Positions 1 to 10,427 of a stretch of 64,000 nt of DNA are shown in pieces (positions within the stretch are counted from its first letter, which is position 1; each line of letters begins with the position of its first letter). This DNA is from Ectocarpus siliculosus (taxonomy: Eukaryota > Sar > Phaeophyceae > Ectocarpales > Ectocarpaceae). Below the pieces are notes generated by a model, which worked only from the letters and a program-made list of their open reading frames with translations, was not told where the DNA came from and ran no database searches. Made by a program: the position numbers and the translations under genes. The stretch covers positions 212,880 through 276,879 of the forward strand of contig FN648365.1 of NCBI GenBank assembly GCA_000310025.1, read 5' to 3'.

Positions 1-148
1 GTCGTCAATGCCGCGACAAACTTTGCTGAAAAGCGTGCGGCAGCTGGCATTACGGCGACAAATGCGTGCGACAGGATGGGGGGAGGGGCGAGGGGGGGGG
101 GTTAGTGGAAAAACACACAAGACGTTTTCTTCGACGATACCCAAAGAA

Positions 149-570
149 GAGTGGTGGCGCGTTTTCGCATTGGGGGCTGGAACCCATTCCCAAGGGGATC
201 GAGAGCTGGCCGGCGTGTCTCTCTCTTTCATTGTCGTCTTCCGTAATGATGACGTTGGAAATCCTTTGCTTCTCGGCGAGAACCTACGGTGAGCTCTCCA
301 GAGCGGCTCAGCCCGACGTCCTCATCAGGGGCTACAATACGCCACAACGATTTTCATGTCCAATCTTGCACAGCAGTGGGGTCGAGGCTGTGTAGCTGAG
401 CCTAGCTGTTGAGAGCTTTCGAACCTTACCACTAAATTGATGTTGTTATTGGCGAGCAGCGCGCCCTTCACCGCCGCTTCGCTGCCCGTCAGAGCGTGGG
501 ACATGTGCTTCGCCAGGAATGAAACGAGACGCTTCCCGTCCTTGTAGTCGTCCACGTCGATCCACCTGGT
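149..570 (-). CDS. Unknown host gene, two 3' exons (partial)
   Basis: Two exons read on the minus strand. Exon 430-570 is preceded by TGTGCAG and followed by the donor GTAAGG; it encodes 47 residues beginning TRWIDVDDYKDGKRLVSFLA. The next exon starts at 283 after CCGTAG in the same phase (0) and begins VLAEKQRISNVIITEDDNER. Its end is unclear; a GTATCG donor near 149 is the best candidate, and the rest would lie left of the window. The protein is hydrophilic, with mixed charged residues and no recognised motif. I do not recognise the family. Upstream exons between 600 and 2100 were not found. The joined phase and both splice sites are seen directly; that this is a real gene is an inference from them. 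Confidence 0.5.
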
Positions 571-2134
571 CTGCACAGCAATAGATACAAGCAGGGACAG
601 GGACGAGCAGCACGGAGATCAAACAATGGTAACATTAAGTTCAAGGCCGCGACACGAGGGATTAGTGTTTGATTCTCTCTTCTCTGCGCGCTGTCGTCGA
701 ATGTAGTGTGCGGACAGGTACTTAATTTATTTTTTGGCACGTATACGTACTGCAGGGATTGTAGGTGCACTTCTTCTTGACGCCGGCCCTTTCCTTGCAA
801 AGTGTGAGTGTTCTTTATACTGTATCTTCTGATGGCTCTAGCATTTTTGTGACCACCGACCGAGTCTTCGCTAGATTTTGGGAATAGCAACTGACACGTG
901 TTTAATGTGAAGAAAAGAACAACAACAACAACAACAATAACAGCGAAAGATATGAATATGACAACCAGGGTGACGCTGCTTCTCGACGCCCGCACTCGTT
1001 CGGTTGCACATCCTCCTCACTCCTCAGCTCCTCAGTGCTCTCCTGCATCCCACTCTTGCCCAGCCTTCGTGAGTCTCTTTTCTACTCTTCTCTTTCGTAT
1101 GCACAGATGTCGGAAAGGCGCAGTATCTTTCAGCCAGTCAACATCGTTTAAAACTCACCAACCGCATCTTTTACGCGATAAAAAAACATGTATCTTGGAA
1201 TCGCTTCCTTAAGCGTGACGGCGGAAGCCCCCGAAGCCCCCGAAGCCCCTTGCACTTGTACTGTAGTGTGAGGATTCTTCGATAGAGATGGATTCGTTGG
1301 GTCGTACCTAGTAGTCTTAACTCTTACGTGACTACAGGCTGATTCAGCTCCGTTCTCAGCTCCGATCACTTTGCGTGCCGAAAGATCGCCGTTGTGCCTC
1401 GGCTAAGAGCAAAAAACACACATAGAGACCAGCAGGGAGACACAAGCAGCCCACCCAAAAGCACGCTTATCAGCAATGCGCACAGGACTCACATAGTGCA
1501 ATACTATTCACCCATGCCTATCCTCTCTGACGTGGGGCAGATATCCTTTCCAGATCCAATCTACTGCCTACCGGTACCGCAAGATTCAAACGCAAAATAC
1601 CACCTGAGGGTGCATACAGCACCCTGAACATGTGATCAACCCGGTGCCGCATCCGTGGGGGAGAGCAGAGCAAGCGTACACCGGAGCCGATGCTAACGTA
1701 CTGCCTCCGTGCTTGATGTTGTTCTGATTGCGGTGCGTGTGGTTCCCAGTATTGGGAGTGGAGGGTGGTTCGTCTGCTGTGTGCAAAATTTCGCTCAAAG
1801 GCAAGGGTTTTATGCATTTTGTGCGATAGTGGATGATGGTCTCGATTCTCTGATGCGCGGGCCGTTTTTTTCGTCGATCTGGCGCTTCTGTGAGGCGGTT
1901 TCCCGTTAGTGTATGCTCTGTCCAAAGATGAGGTGGAGAAGATGTGCCAACAGGTATTGCTTGGACAGGTACATCCTCTGTGCGGACGGTTGCTGTCGGA
2001 GACGGCATGCACACCTGCTCAGAAACTACTCCTGCTGTACAGTCTATTTCTCTCCGCATAGCTGCTACTACTGTACAACAGTAGTACTACTGTACTCACT
2101 CCTGTTCGTTACCCTTACATACACCGCGTCCCTA
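571..2134. other. No confident gene; probable intron or intergenic DNA
   Basis: Both strands hold only short open frames without recognisable domains. The hydrophobic minus-strand frame near 900-995 comes from an (AAC)n tract and is not credible. Positions 1225-1250 hold a short CCCGAAG tandem. Upstream exons of the minus-strand gene at 149-570 may lie here but cannot be placed. Confidence 0.4.
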
Positions 2135-2166
2135 TCCCTGTGAGCCCATGTGGGGGCTCACAGGGA
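2135..2166. repeat. Perfect 13-bp stem hairpin
   Basis: TCCCTGTGAGCCC at 2135-2147 pairs perfectly with GGGCTCACAGGGA at 2154-2166 across a 6-nt loop. The same 13-mer arm appears again, alone, at 15365-15377. It could be a transposon end pair, a transcript hairpin or a fold-back footprint. Confidence 0.7.
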
Positions 2167-2365
2167 CCCACTGCTGCACTATCCTTGCCGCCGTGACTTA
2201 AGGGTGTACACGCATGCTTGGAAAATCTTTGACAGCAGAGAGCCAGTTGTGGGGAAAAAGACATAAAAATTCAAATCAACCCAGTCACGAAATGAAGTTG
2301 GGTCATAGTCTACAGCAGTACTGACATCTTCGGAGAGATCCCTGGGAACGAATGGGAGAGCGAGC

Positions 2366-2668
<303 letters not shown>

Positions 2669-3238
2669 TATAGAGGTCGTGGCGGGTTTATTGTTGGGTG
2701 CAAATCCAAACGGACGGGGCAAAAGGTTCATACTACATCGGGTGGGTGTGCCCCCCTCACCTCATCCGTGAGGTTGTCACGCAACCTTCGCACTTTGGTC
2801 CTGATTTTCGCGACGTGCTTCTGCATCTTTTCCTCCTTCTTCTGCAGTTGAGACTGCGACTGTGCTGCTGCAGCATGCTGGGGGTGAGCAGTAGTGCCCG
2901 TGCTGCTCATAGCGCTGATAGTGTATATGCTCTTTGCACGTAAGAGGGACGGGAGCGCGGGAAGGGAGGGACACACTGGCTCTGTCGTGCGTGTCCACGT
3001 CAGCTCCAACCATTTTTTTCTCGAGAGCCCCCCCCCCCTATGGAAATCATGCACCTTCCGTGGGCCCCCTCCGCACTCCAATCTGCGCGCCCCCGAGTTG
3101 TTCCTCCCTTGTTCCCAAAGGCGAAAGATTGACTGACGAAGTAAGGAAATCTGCGTTTTGTGAGAAGCGGCAGAAAAAAACCGTTGGCCAATCAGAAAGC
3201 AGGAAGCGGACGAACGTGTTGATTCCTGTTTTCAGTAT
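2669..3238. other. No feature recognised
   Basis: This stretch lies between the microsatellite and the DIRS-like element. It contains a C8 run near 3030 and a CTGCTGCAGCATGCTG palindrome-like patch near 2866. No coding region is supported. The left end of the DIRS-like element may lie within it. Confidence 0.4.
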
Positions 3239-3298
3239 ATACTCGCTTCGCCGTGTTTACCGGGGGCGATACTCGCTTCGCCGTGTTTACCGGGGGCG
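3239..3298 (+). repeat. Two perfect 30-bp tandem units at the left of the DIRS-like element
   Basis: The 30-base unit starting ATACTCGCTTCGCCGTG occurs at 3239-3268 and, without any difference, at 3269-3298. A related GAGCGAGAGCACGTGTGT patch also occurs twice just downstream, near 3296 and 3391, and TGCCGTGACGTTTCTTTT occurs twice near 3344 and 3366. The cluster lies immediately upstream of the gag-like frame and may belong to the element's terminal region. Confidence 0.85.
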
Positions 3299-3446
3299 AG
3301 CGAGAGCACGTGTGTGTGCTTGTGGTGGCCAAGGGTTGTTTCTGCCGTGACGTTTCTTTTTGACGTGCCGTGACGTTTCTTTTGACGTTTCGAGCGAGAG
3401 CACGTGTGTTTCTTTCGCGTTCCCTTCTGTCTCCGGGGCGATATTA

Positions 3447-5048
3447 TGGATTCGAACCCGAATCTCGGAAAAGGGCCTGCCGACGGTATTCGTACGTCGG
3501 TGGATGACTCCATCGACGGCGGCGGCTGCAGCGGGGGCGGGGGCGCCCCTCCCTCTGCCGCGGTGGCGGGCGCGGCTGCCGCCATGGTGTTGGCAGCACA
3601 GCAGGACCCGTCGGGCCCGCCGCCGCAGCAACAGCAGCAGTCGCAGCCCCAACCGCAATGGCAGCAGCAACAGCAGCAGCAAACGCAGCAGCCGCGGCAA
3701 CTTCAACGTCAGCAGCGGGACGCAACAGCTGGAGCCGTCGCCGCGGCGGTCAGCGCGGCTGAGGCACGGCTGGCCGACGGCATGGCTGGTTTATCCGTGG
3801 AGGGCCCTGGTGGGTCGTCCGCCGGGGCCGATGGGGACAACCGGGGTGCCGGTGCGGCGTTGGAGGCGCCGGGTGGGTCGCAGCTGGTGCGGCTGCAGCA
3901 AGATAACGAGAATCTTGTCTCCAAAAGTGTCCGCTTTGGAGCAATCTTTGCAACAGTTGTTGAACGACCGAGCTGGTGGGGCGGGTTCGCACGTGGTCGG
4001 CCCGCAGGATGCTGGTGGTGCGGTGGAGGCCGCGGTGGCGGTCAGTGTGGGTCTCGGTGCCGCTGCCGCTCCGGGATCTGACGCTGATCGCCGGCGTCGC
4101 TTCGCCAAAGCGGAATTCGAGAGCACGGCTTCCGCTTGGCGTGCGGGGCGTTTGATGTGGGCCCTGTGTGGCATGCGGGGAATTGACGTTCCCAACAAAG
4201 AGACCCTGCAAACGATGCTGGGGGGGACTGTAACTGGCACCGACAAGACCCTGCAGCAGCTGCGCACCATGTCCGGACTCAACGTCCTCGACTATTTTCC
4301 CGTGGGCAATTCGGGTGAGCTGTCGGTCCCGGACCATTTCGACTTGACGTGTGCGTCGATAGTTAGTGTGTTAAAATTTGGGCTCTCTGCCACCTCTGCG
4401 GACAACGCCGCAGCTCTGGCGCGCTTGCTGCCCATGGAACAGGCCATGCTGTCGGCGCGGGGTACGTTGCGCATGCAAGTCCTTCGGAACATGGGTGATT
4501 TCCAGGGAAGGGGGTCGCGGGGGACCTTCGCCGACCTCCCCAACGACGACTTTCGTGAATGGGCCAATGCGGTAATGTTGTGGATGTTACCGATGCAGAA
4601 TTTGCCGGTGCCGCCGGCGTCATTCGAGAGCTTTGGCCCCGCGCCGGTCCCTCGCTTCGACGGCATCCGCGGCTTCTCCATGTCCGGAGGCATTGCGCTC
4701 CGGATGTTCGGGACGGCGGGTGGTGGAGGTTCTGCTGGATCGAGTGGGGGTAAGCTACGGCGGGGGGACTCCCGTTCCGGGGGTGGGGACTCCAAACGCC
4801 GGTCGAAAGTGTGTTTCGAATATCGCGACTCCCAAACGTACAGGTGGGGCGACTCCTGCGTGTTCCGCCATGCGGCTGGGGGCGGCAAGGGTGGCGGTGG
4901 CGGCGGCGGCGGTGATGGTGGCCAGGGTGGTCGTCCGGGCGGCGGTGGGGGCCGTGCTTCGGGCGGGGGGGGGGCCTCGGATGCCGCGGCCGATGGTGGA
5001 GGCGGCTCGTCGGCGCTGGTCGTTCGCCGGGGAGGGGGCCGCAACTGA
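3447..5048 (+). CDS. DIRS-like element, gag-like region
   Basis: The region starts at an ATG at 3447 in a Gly/Ala/Gln-rich frame (poly-Gln tracts around 3625-3720) and passes into an overlapping frame that stays open to 5048. The second frame holds a structured middle part (about 4100-4700) and ends in a Gly-rich tail with a CCCH-finger-like segment near 4810-4870. A disordered N-terminus, helical middle and zinc-binding C-terminus fit a Gag-like nucleic-acid-binding protein that would package the element's RNA. No sequence family is recognised beyond that layout. The assignment rests mainly on position directly upstream of RT. Confidence 0.6.
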   Translation, partial: WIRTRISEKGLPTVFVRRWMTPSTAAAAAGAGAPLPLPRWRARLPPWCWQHSRTRRARRRSNSSSRSPNRNGSSNSSSKRSSRGNFNVSSGTQQLEPSPRRSARLRHGWPTAWLVYPWRALVGRPPGPMGTTGVPVRRWRRRVGRSWCGCSKITRILSPKVSALEQSLQQLLNDRAGGAGSHVVGPQDAGGAVEAAVAVSVGLGAAAAPGSDADRRRRFAKAEFESTASAWRAGRLMWALCGMRGIDVPNKETLQTMLGGTVTGTDKTLQQLRTMSGLNVLDYFPVGNSGELSVPDHFDLTCASIVSVLKFGLSATSADNAAALARLLPMEQAMLSARGTLRMQVLRNMGDFQGRGSRGTFADLPNDDFREWANAVMLWMLPMQNLPVPPASFESFGPAPVPRFDGIRGFSMSGGIALRMFGTAGGGGSAGSSGGKLRRGDSRSGGGDSKRRSKVCFEYRDSQTYRWGDSCVFRHAAGGGKGGGGGGGGDGGQGGRPGGGGGRASGGGGASDAAADGGGGSSALVVRRGGGRN

Positions 5049-5316
5049 GGACACGGGCTCTGCCTTTCGGCGGGGCCAACTCCGGACGTGTGTGGGAGCG
5101 TAGATCAGACAGCGAGGCCGGGTTCCCGCGCGCTTGGGGCCGCGGCGTTGGCGGCGGCGGGCGTGGGCGTCGATCGAGGGGCGTGTGTGCCCGGAGCTGT
5201 CTCTTCGATGCTACCAGGTGACGTCTCGTTTAGGTCGGTTGCAGGTTCGCGTGAACTTGGCGTGTGGCGATCTCGTGTGTCTGCTTTAGCGGCGGTGTGT
5301 TCACCCTCCGACATGG

Positions 5317-7401
5317 GTGTGGGTCTTCGTGAGGTGGCTTCCGCTGGTTCCGCCTTGCTTAGACAGTGTGGGGGGCGCATTGAAGTGCTCGTGGCAGCCG
5401 GTGGTGCCGGCTTCTTTGCGCCCCATGTTGATGTTGCGTCGGTTCGTGAAATTTTTGGAGTCGCGAAACGTTTTCCGCACATTGACAACCTCCTCCGTGT
5501 GTTGTGTCCTGGCGCCCCCGTCAGATGTGGCGCCGGGGAGGTGTCTCGACGCCGAATTAAAATACGGCAATCATTCCAGCATTTTACCGTACACTTCGCA
5601 GATTACTGACAAGATCGTTTCGGATGTTACGTTAGGTCGTGCTCTTGTCTTCGACGTGCAGTTCATCCGTGAAATTTTGGGTGTGCGTGTTTCCCCCCTT
5701 GGGGTGGTGGAAGATCCGAAATTCCGCATCATTCATGATCTCACATTCACAGCGGCTGGTGCGTCGTCTAGCGTTAATGCAGATACAGATTTTGATCGTG
5801 CCCCCGAGTGTCTGTTGGGACATGTGCTTTTCGATATCTTGTCGCGCGTATTGTTTTTGCGCCAATTGCACGGGCCACATCTCGAGATTCTGTTATGTCG
5901 TATTGACGTACGTGAGGCTTTTCGTCAAGTGTTGGTCGACCCTTCGAGGGCATCGGTATTCGGATACACGATGGGGGGCGTGGTCGTTATTGACCTTCGT
6001 TGCCAGTTTGGCTGGCGTTCGAGCCCAGGTTTTTGGTCGCTGTTCGGTTCCGCTCTTGAGCATGCACACACCCACACTACTTTTCAGACAGCTTCTGTTT
6101 TGCCTGCCGGCGTTGCGGCGGTTGATCATGTTCAGCTTGTTCCTCCCCAACACCTCCCCGTTTCGCTACCGGGTGATTGTGCCCAAATTACTAGGGGGGG
6201 CGGTTTCGCTGGTTCCGCGTTTTTCGTTCGATATTATGTGGATGACGGCGTGCTTGTCGAGGCGCGGTTTTTCAAGGATGGTCGTCGTTGCTTACGTGCA
6301 GTGCAGTCGATCGCGTCGGACCATTTCCGCCTGCTGGGACACCGGGGGCCACACGATCCTCCGTTGCTGTCTGCAAAGAAGATAACCGATTTTTCTACAC
6401 GTTTGGAGGTGTTGGGATGGATTTTGGACACGCAAACTCTCACAGTGACCATGCCTCTGCGAAAACAACAGAAATTACATCGTTTGTTGGGCGAGTGGCC
6501 GCGGTCGCGTCTGTGTGCGACCGCCCGCCAAGTCGCGGAATTGACCGGTTTTCTTCTTCACGTGTCTTTTGCCTTGCGTCCAGGCAAATATTTCGTCGGC
6601 TGTCTGTTGGCTGATGTCGGCATGCCGCAATCCGACGTGTTTCCTTCGCGTGTTTCTTACCCCGCTCGGCGTGTCGTGTTGGGCCCCATGTTTCACGATG
6701 ATTTTGATTTTTGGCGCTGGTTTGTGCAGCGAGGTCTGGCGTCGCGTGGCGGACAGTTGTGTGCACCGATGTACAATGTGGTGCTTCGCCCTCCGGTAAT
6801 GGCCGTGTTTGCCGATGCGTCCAAAACAGCGTTCGGAGCATACTGTGTGCAAACTGGGTGTTATTTCCGGCGTGATTTGACGTGTGACGAGCAGTCCCGT
6901 TTTGTGGGGTCTAGCAAGTCTGTATCCGCGTGTCCCGACGTCAGTATCAATGTTCTTGAGCTACACGGCATGGTCGCTGCGGCGTGGGTGTTGATCGTGC
7001 AACAGCGTCACGCGCCGGTGTCGGCCGGTGACTGCATCCAGTTGCGAGGAGACAATGAAGCGAGTGTGGCATGGATTGAGCGGTGTCGCGGAGGCAAGGA
7101 GCCGCGGTCCGGCGCGCTCATGCGGATGCTGGGGGCGATTGAAGTGTCTAGCGGGTGGCTTTTCCAATCGTCCCATGTGCCTGGTGTGCTCAATTCGCTT
7201 GCCGATCGTATTTCTCGCTGGCCCGCCGCTGATGTGTACGACAACCTTTGTGCCGCTGCCCCCCATGTGCGATGGCAGGAAGTGGAGTTGAATCGAGCTG
7301 GGCAAGAGATGTGCTCTGCCGTGCTGGGGCCAGCCTCGTCCGCCAGTCACTTGCGCGAACGTCTGAACGAACTTACCTGGGCCTTTTTGGAGGCTGGGTG
7401 A
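5317..7401 (+). CDS. DIRS-like element, reverse transcriptase-RNase H
   Basis: The frame encodes about 690 residues; the true start is uncertain because the first codon is not decisive. RT motifs appear in order: FRIIHDLTF (fingers), a catalytic block around CRIDVREAFRQVLVDPS, and the YYVDD box with both catalytic aspartates near 6235. The RNase H domain follows, with VFADASKTAFGAYC, the glutamate in SINVLELHGMVAAAW, RGDNEASVAW and a final segment around HVPGVLNSLADRISRWP. This enzyme copies the element's RNA into DNA and degrades the template. It overlaps the recombinase frame by about 150 bases, as is usual in DIRS elements. Confidence 0.9.
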   Translation: MWVFVRWLPLVPPCLDSVGGALKCSWQPVVPASLRPMLMLRRFVKFLESRNVFRTLTTSSVCCVLAPPSDVAPGRCLDAELKYGNHSSILPYTSQITDKIVSDVTLGRALVFDVQFIREILGVRVSPLGVVEDPKFRIIHDLTFTAAGASSSVNADTDFDRAPECLLGHVLFDILSRVLFLRQLHGPHLEILLCRIDVREAFRQVLVDPSRASVFGYTMGGVVVIDLRCQFGWRSSPGFWSLFGSALEHAHTHTTFQTASVLPAGVAAVDHVQLVPPQHLPVSLPGDCAQITRGGGFAGSAFFVRYYVDDGVLVEARFFKDGRRCLRAVQSIASDHFRLLGHRGPHDPPLLSAKKITDFSTRLEVLGWILDTQTLTVTMPLRKQQKLHRLLGEWPRSRLCATARQVAELTGFLLHVSFALRPGKYFVGCLLADVGMPQSDVFPSRVSYPARRVVLGPMFHDDFDFWRWFVQRGLASRGGQLCAPMYNVVLRPPVMAVFADASKTAFGAYCVQTGCYFRRDLTCDEQSRFVGSSKSVSACPDVSINVLELHGMVAAAWVLIVQQRHAPVSAGDCIQLRGDNEASVAWIERCRGGKEPRSGALMRMLGAIEVSSGWLFQSSHVPGVLNSLADRISRWPAADVYDNLCAAAPHVRWQEVELNRAGQEMCSAVLGPASSASHLRERLNELTWAFLEAG

Positions 7402-8411
7402 AATATCGTGTGGCCGTTGTGTATCGGCCGGTGTTTATTGCTGCTGAGACTGTTCCGCGTGATGTCGTTGCTCAATTGTTTGAGTACGTCGCGTATGGTT
7501 TTTCCGTTTTGGGCCTGCAAAACTCGACGATTGCTAGTCACCTTTCCGCTGTTAAGTTTTTCCATCGTGTGTCGGGTGAAGGGGAGCTTGATACGCAGCA
7601 TCCGCTGATTCGTTGTGCTTTACGTGGAGCGGCGCGGGGGCATGCCGACGTGGGAACACAGCAGCGGTTGCGGCGGCCGGTGTCTTGGGCAATGTTGCAA
7701 CAGGGGAGTTCGTTGGTGCCTCAATGGGGCGTAGGCGGGCGCGTTTTGTTTCTTGCGCTGAGTGCCTCTTTCTTCTTTCTGACGCGAGCGTCTGAGATGT
7801 TTGCGGTGTCGAAATTGTCCATGCATGAGGTTCATGGGTTGCGTCGGGGGGACGTAGCGTTTTTTCGGGGGGCGGTCCAGCTATTGCAGTCGGCGCAGTG
7901 GCCGTTGGCCGATCGCGTGGAGGTACGTTTTCGTTCGTCCAAAGGGGACCAGTTTCGGAAAGGGGCGGTTTGCACGCGCACACGGCAAGGTCCGTGCCGT
8001 GGCGTAGACCGAGGGGGTGGTGCAGTGGATGTCATGGTGGAGCTGCTTTCTCTGTATACGTTTTTGCCTTCGCATGCGCCTCTCGTGGCTTTCGGTGTTG
8101 GTCGGGGCCAGTGGGCCATGTGGACTAAGTGTCAAGCTGTTGTGGCCCTTCGCCAAGTCGTTGCGTTGGCGGGTTTGCAGCCCGAGGAGTACGCGCTGCA
8201 CTCCCTTCGTATTGGGGGCGCAACTTTCTTGGCGGCGGGGGGTGCATCGCCGGAGGTTCTTCGTAGAGAAGGGCGATGGTCGGGTGAGAGTAGTTACCAG
8301 TGCTATGTTCGGAATGTTGGGGGTGATGCTTCGTGGGTGTCAGAGGTGTTGGCGAACAAGGAGAAGGTGACTACGCAGCCAGGGCAGGGTACCCGATGGG
8401 GTGACGTGTGA
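7248..8411 (+). CDS. DIRS-like element, tyrosine recombinase
   Basis: The open frame starts inside the end of the RT-RNase H frame; the first codon is not an ATG and the true start may be internal. The C-terminal half carries the tyrosine-recombinase signature: first catalytic Arg in FFLTRASEMF, the HSLRIGG box (H-x-x-R), and the final nucleophile region with SYQCYVR. The N-terminal part (LGLFGGWVKYRV onward) fits the SAM-like core-binding domain. In this family the enzyme inserts a circular cDNA without making target duplications, which explains why none is seen. Confidence 0.9.
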   Translation: MCRCPPCAMAGSGVESSWARDVLCRAGASLVRQSLARTSERTYLGLFGGWVKYRVAVVYRPVFIAAETVPRDVVAQLFEYVAYGFSVLGLQNSTIASHLSAVKFFHRVSGEGELDTQHPLIRCALRGAARGHADVGTQQRLRRPVSWAMLQQGSSLVPQWGVGGRVLFLALSASFFFLTRASEMFAVSKLSMHEVHGLRRGDVAFFRGAVQLLQSAQWPLADRVEVRFRSSKGDQFRKGAVCTRTRQGPCRGVDRGGGAVDVMVELLSLYTFLPSHAPLVAFGVGRGQWAMWTKCQAVVALRQVVALAGLQPEEYALHSLRIGGATFLAAGGASPEVLRREGRWSGESSYQCYVRNVGGDASWVSEVLANKEKVTTQPGQGTRWGDV

Positions 8412-8777
8412 AGGGGTTATGTGGCGCGTGGTGTATGTCGAGGTCCTTGTTGTACCGATGTTATTTTGCTGTACATTGTGTATGCCGTATATATTGTATG
8501 TCGTACATATAGTGTGTGTTGCATACATGGTTTGCGGTATATGTTGCGCATGAAAAAGGGGGGGGGGATCAGTATGGCGCACCAGCCTTAGGTTTGGGGG
8601 CAGACAGAGTTTATATATTTCTGTCCGTTGGGTGGCTGATGTTTATACTGATCGTAAGGAGTAGACCGGGGGCGTGTGTGGTGTGTTGCCCTGCCTGGTC
8701 TCCGCTCTTTTCCCCTCTCCCTTGGCGAGCAAAGGGGGTACGCAAAATAATGACAAATTTCGAAAGCATCGAGAAAA
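8412..8777. other. DIRS 3' flank, TATG-rich
   Basis: Positions 8440-8560 are rich in GTATGC and GTATAT motifs and probably form the 3' untranslated or terminal part of the DIRS-like element. No coding region is supported. Confidence 0.4.
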
Positions 8778-8848
8778 ACTATGACTATAATAACCATAGG
8801 CCGATCACTCGGGGGGGGGGATGGCCGGGGATGCCCGCAATGCGCGCC
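8778..8848 (+). repeat. Left block of an inverted repeat pair
   Basis: A 33-base block at 8778-8810 (begins ACTATGACTATAATAACC) is followed by 24 unconserved bases and a 14-base block CCGCAATGCGCGCC at 8835-8848. Both blocks recur exactly, in reverse complement and with the same 24-base spacing, at 16458-16528. The arrangement suggests terminal inverted repeats of a 7.75-kb element, or two copies of a dispersed short repeat. Confidence 0.8.
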
Positions 8849-10228
8849 CGCTTTTTTTTTTTTTTCGCCGCACACATGAATTCCGCCGCCTGACCTAGGG
8901 CAAGGAGTACCCCGGCAACAGATCAACATCTCTTGGGACCTGCCTACCTGTCGAGGGTGCCGGTGTGCTCAATCGATGAAGCTACTCGTACTCCTGCTGT
9001 GGGTAGCAGCTTGGCCTGTGAAAGGTGAGGTAGCAAAAGTTATCGACTGTGTAGATGGTGTGACCCTGCGTTTTGTACTCCGCCAGCAACCGACTGGAGT
9101 CTACTGCAGTGCGCCTGGCTTGGCTTTGGGGGTGTACCGTAGGCAACGGGTCACAGAGGACCATGCTCTGTATGTGTGAGAGTCGAACGCTTTTTACGGT
9201 TTGCCAAATGATGGAGTATTGACGGAATGGTGGCGACTTGTCTCACACCATCCCTGTATCCTTGTACCCTGGCGACCCCCCTGGACAACACGCCGCACAT
9301 CTTTTAAAATCATAAGAGACCGACACCCCCCCACATGACGCACATGACGACGTGGCACGGTTTGTTGTGCACTATTTCGTGAGCAGAAACCTTATAAACC
9401 TCGTGCACACGACATGTCCAAGCATTTCTGGAGTTTCTGAAATGCAAAACGCTGAGTATTTTGCAGATGGCGGCAGGTTGCGGTGTCTTCTCCCATCACG
9501 ACCCCACAGCAACCGGGACAACGTCCCAGGCGAAAAAAACTTTTTTTCAGGGATGGGTGGTAACCTCTGTCCACACACGTGTGTTGTGTCTGCGATAGGC
9601 AAAAAATTGCAGTTCTGCCAACACCCGGTCTTTTCGGATTCTCTGTCCCCGCGTGTCCGCCACGTATGGACATGGACATCGATCGTATCTCCACTTTTAT
9701 TTACGTGGCGAAATCTTGAGAGAGAGTTGCGATTGCAGAGTGTGGCTGGCCTCTTGGGGGTACCGGCCGGCATGGTTAGCGATCAAGCGAGCGTCGTTCG
9801 TTTTGCTCGTTGCCACGCACAAGCAAAGGGTGGAGCGGCGGCGACGGCGAGAAGCGAAAACGCCCCCGTTTTTCCGGGGCGCCAGAGCTTGGGGACTCGT
9901 TCTGCCGTCACACCGACACAATCGACCAAGAAGGATGAAGACGAGAGACGTAAGCTCCGAACATCCGGACCGTCCAACGCTGGCACAGACGCTCTGCAGG
10001 CCACACCCGAACCCACGAAGGTGCGCCAATCGAAGTATTTGTTCTGTCCAATACTGACGGCGTACGACGTTGACGACACTCAGTTTAGTCTCATAGTCGC
10101 AGCTTGAAGTCGATGGTCGCTCGTTATTTTTACGCAACACAGCAGTGGACCCAAGATAACGCGCATAGTCTAGCCGAAGAGGATCGTCGGGCACTGTCTT
10201 AACAACCGTGATTTTTTTTCTTGTGCAG
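8849..10228. other. No confident gene; possible signal-peptide exon
   Basis: An ATG at 8976 opens a short frame, MKLLVLLLWVAAWPVK, followed directly by the donor GTGAGG. It has the look of a signal-peptide first exon, but no partner exon could be joined. The longer open frames at 9352-10107 on either strand show no domain and contradict each other. T11-T13 runs occur near 8855. Confidence 0.25.
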
Positions 10229-10427
10229 CCAGATGGTCCGAAATACCCTCAGGGGTTTCAACCGGGCAGGGAGGGAAGCGACGGGGCGAAGCTGCCTGTG
10301 TACGTGTTCCTCGAGCAAGGCGTCCTGGAGGAGGGCGTGCCAGAACTTCTCACCAAGGACATGCACGCTGTCATTGTCCGGTGGTGGGCTAGTACCGTGG
10401 ACAGCAATGAGGACCACGGATTTACTG
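10229..10427 (+). CDS. Possible single coding exon, unknown product
   Basis: The acceptor is a T-rich tract ending TTGTGCAG, and the donor after position 10427 is GTAACC. The frame encodes about 66 residues including KLPVYVFLEQGVLEEGVPEL and HAVIVRWWASTVDSNEDHG. Its even mix of charged and hydrophobic residues looks coding. No neighbouring exon could be joined with confidence; frames around 10820-11080 may belong to the same gene. The family is not recognised. Confidence 0.3.

Larger units (their letters stand above)
3239..8411 (+). mobile_element. DIRS-like tyrosine-recombinase retroelement
   Basis: One strand carries, in order, a gag-like region, an RT-RNase H frame and a tyrosine-recombinase frame that overlaps the RT frame. 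This order, and a tyrosine recombinase in place of a DDE integrase, define DIRS-like elements rather than LTR elements. The three modules are intact enough to recognise; the copy looks near-whole, with perhaps one break in the gag-like region unless that shift is natural. The split or inverted terminal repeats of the family were not located, so both ends are approximate. The long open frames suggest a recent insertion, but no terminal pair was available to date it. Confidence 0.85.

Noticed and set aside
489-995. Minus-strand frame with a strongly hydrophobic N-terminus
   Set aside because: The hydrophobic run comes from an (AAC)n/(GTT)n tract; no start context and it overlaps a better-supported exon in another frame.
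9352-10107. 251-codon plus-strand frame as a gene
   Set aside because: No domain, no ATG with good context, and equally long frames on the opposite strand; likely chance.
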